This document shows, piece by piece, positions 62,886 through 64,000 of a stretch of DNA of 64,000 nucleotides; the stretch's first letter is position 1, and every line of letters starts with the position of its first letter. Under the pieces are notes generated by a model. The model was not told the origin of the DNA and made no database searches. It saw only the letters and a list, made by a program, of their open reading frames with translations. A program made the position numbers and the translations under genes. Source of the DNA: Chitinophagales bacterium (GTDB lineage Bacteria > Bacteroidota > Bacteroidia > Chitinophagales > JADIYW01); assembly GCA_023957245.1 (NCBI GenBank), contig JAMLHJ010000007.1, forward strand, positions 1 through 64,000, in the 5' to 3' direction.

Positions 62886-63278
62886 TTAATTTGGTTCTGT
62901 TGCTAAAACCATTTTTAAATTCATATCCTTAACGATGCTCATCACTTTCACTACTTGTTCAAGAGGAATAGATTTATCTGCTCTAATCACTACGGTAGCT
63001 GCATTATTCTCTCCGATAGCAGATTCAATGGATACAGCCATCATTTCGATACTGACAGGTGATTTATTGACATAATATTGCAAATCTTGGGTGATGCTCA
63101 CATCAACAGTTTTGTCTGGTACTACTTGTGCATTTGCAGAAGGTAGGTTGAGATTGATACCGTTGGAGCTGACCAAAGATGAAGCGATAAGAAAAAATAG
63201 CAATAAGAAAAACATGATATCATTTAATGATGCCACGAATACCTCGCCTTTTTCTCTTTTTCTTTTACCAAAATTCAT
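62886..63278 (-). CDS. exbD: Biopolymer transporter ExbD/TolR
   Basis: This 130-residue protein has a short cytoplasmic N-terminus (GKRKREKGEVFVASLNDIMFFLLLFFLIASSL). It has one membrane helix whose conserved Asp (D19 in LNDIMFF) is the proton-carrying residue of ExbD/TolR, and a periplasmic domain ending in VVIRADKSIPLEQVVKVMSIVKDMNLKMVLATE. It lies between exbB and the tonB-like gene with gaps of 12 and 5 bp. It forms the stator of the TonB or Tol motor with ExbB. The call is firm. Confidence 0.93.
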   Translation of the reverse strand: MNFGKRKREKGEVFVASLNDIMFFLLLFFLIASSLVSSNGINLNLPSANAQVVPDKTVDVSITQDLQYYVNKSPVSIEMMAVSIESAIGENNAATVVIRADKSIPLEQVVKVMSIVKDMNLKMVLATEPN

Positions 63279-63290
63279 AATTAAGGTATT

Positions 63291-63986
63291 TTATTTTGCT
63301 GGTTCTTCTAATAAATCTATGAAATCAATTGCGCTTAATTCCATATTTCTCATTTCTCTATCAATTCTATTTGTAAGGAAACTATATGCAGCAAATGCGA
63401 CCATACCGATAAATAATCCTGTAGCACTTGTTACCATTTTGATATAAAGACCTCCCGAAATTGAGCCAATCTCAATACTATTTTTGATAGATATCTCTTG
63501 GAAGATGGTGATAACACCTATGATAGTACCCAAAAATCCAAACATAGGAGCCAAGCCAGCAATTGTATTTAAAATATTGACATTTTTTTCCAAATTGCTG
63601 ATTTCAATTTTTCCAGCATTTTCGATAGCGTTTTCGATATCTTTAACTGGTCTTCCAATACGTTGAATTCCTTTCTCGATGATTTTTGCAACTGGGCTAT
63701 TGGTTGCTTTACAAAGAGATTTTGCACCTTCGATATTGCCATTCAAGATATAATCTTTGACGTTTCTCATGAAATTTGGGTCGATTTGACTTGCTTTTCT
63801 GATGGTAATAAATCTTTCAATAAATAAATAGATGGTAGCAAAAAACAATAAAACTAGAGGAATCATTACTGGACCTCCTTTTAATAAAATTTGGAAAGCA
63901 GACTCAGTACTGACATTAGGTGTTGCTAATGGTGCTTGAATTGAATCTATTGCTGAGGTTGCTTGCAAAAATAATGTATGGAACAT
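63291..63986 (-). CDS. exbB: MotA/TolQ/ExbB proton channel family protein
   Basis: This 231-residue inner-membrane protein is the proton-channel subunit of the ExbBD complex. It has three helices, with GPVMIPLVLLFFATIYLFIERFITIRKA (about 34-60) first. The ExbB signature LNTIAGLAPMFGFLGTIIGVITIFQEI spans about 138-165, and GLYIKMVTSATGLFIGMVAFAAYSFLTNRID follows. The first 25 residues look like a cleavable or extra hydrophobic leader (MFHTLFLQATSAIDSIQAPLATP). It opens the minus-strand operon; only 14 bp upstream are visible, so its promoter lies outside the window. Confidence 0.92.
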   Translation of the reverse strand: MFHTLFLQATSAIDSIQAPLATPNVSTESAFQILLKGGPVMIPLVLLFFATIYLFIERFITIRKASQIDPNFMRNVKDYILNGNIEGAKSLCKATNSPVAKIIEKGIQRIGRPVKDIENAIENAGKIEISNLEKNVNILNTIAGLAPMFGFLGTIIGVITIFQEISIKNSIEIGSISGGLYIKMVTSATGLFIGMVAFAAYSFLTNRIDREMRNMELSAIDFIDLLEEPAK

Positions 63987-64000
63987 AAGTTCGTGTTTTT

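Overview
The window comes from an AT-rich member of the phylum Bacteroidota, probably Cytophagia/Sphingobacteriia/Chitinophagia-like rather than Bacteroides-like. Evidence seen directly is the recurrent Bacteroidota sigma-A -7 element (TAnnTTTG) upstream of many genes, nearly absent Shine-Dalgarno sites, a TonB-dependent receptor next to a DUF5689 lipoprotein, a DUF3822-rsmD-coaD cluster, a CxxxY-type CcmE, and an aerobic glyoxylate shunt. No genus can be named from sequence inspection alone.

Layout. 0-5 kb: gltX, a small polysaccharide deacetylase, a TatD DNase, then coaD, rsmD and a DUF3822 gene on the minus strand. 5-7.1 kb: sucC and its terminator, followed by a scar holding a 51-codon tyrosine-recombinase fragment and a second, decayed copy of the sucC terminator. 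7.1-10.1 kb: two small membrane proteins, a DUF2004 protein and a HerA/DUF853 ATPase. 10.3-14.7 kb: ferritin and a translationally coupled pair of 7TM sensor proteins. 14.8-17.3 kb: rhomboid, rlmH, and the nfeD-floA membrane microdomain pair. 17.5-21.8 kb: a sodium/bile-acid-type transporter, a repeat-rich gene-free stretch, then an operon of a Crp/Fnr-like regulator, an alpha/beta hydrolase and an SDR oxidoreductase. 22.4-25.7 kb: aceB-aceA. 25.8-33 kb: an outer-membrane protein, gyrB, gcvP, dcd and a DUF4199 protein. 33-38 kb: ccmE-ccmF, a DUF2520 dehydrogenase-like gene and a membrane-anchored sulfotransferase. 38-45 kb: an OmpA-like lipoprotein, tRNA-Ser(UGA), and a probable extracellular nucleic-acid or phosphoester acquisition locus (secreted EEP nuclease, TonB receptor, DUF5689 lipoprotein). 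45-54.4 kb: rnr, then a 3-kb island with an Eco47II/Sau96I-type restriction-modification system and gene debris, then recQ and two glycosyltransferases. 54.4-64 kb: a LolE-like permease, NamZ, lhgO, and a long minus-strand operon exbB-exbD-tonB-like-folC-kdsC-ubiA-like-lipid kinase.

The two most notable signals are as follows. (1) The two overlapping sensor genes at 10.86-14.69 kb are complementary broken histidine kinases. The first keeps every ATP-binding box but has lost the phospho-acceptor histidine (K468 in its place). The second keeps a perfect His box (H433) but has lost the ATP-binding boxes. This suggests an obligate hetero-oligomeric kinase working by trans-phosphorylation. (2) The restriction-modification island is bounded by two 75-bp direct copies (73/75 identical) of the recQ promoter and start codon, exactly 3018 bp apart. 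It therefore arrived with a duplication that preserved recQ expression.

Most of the remainder is ordinary chromosomal core. All functional calls rest on motif recognition by eye; no database search was possible.
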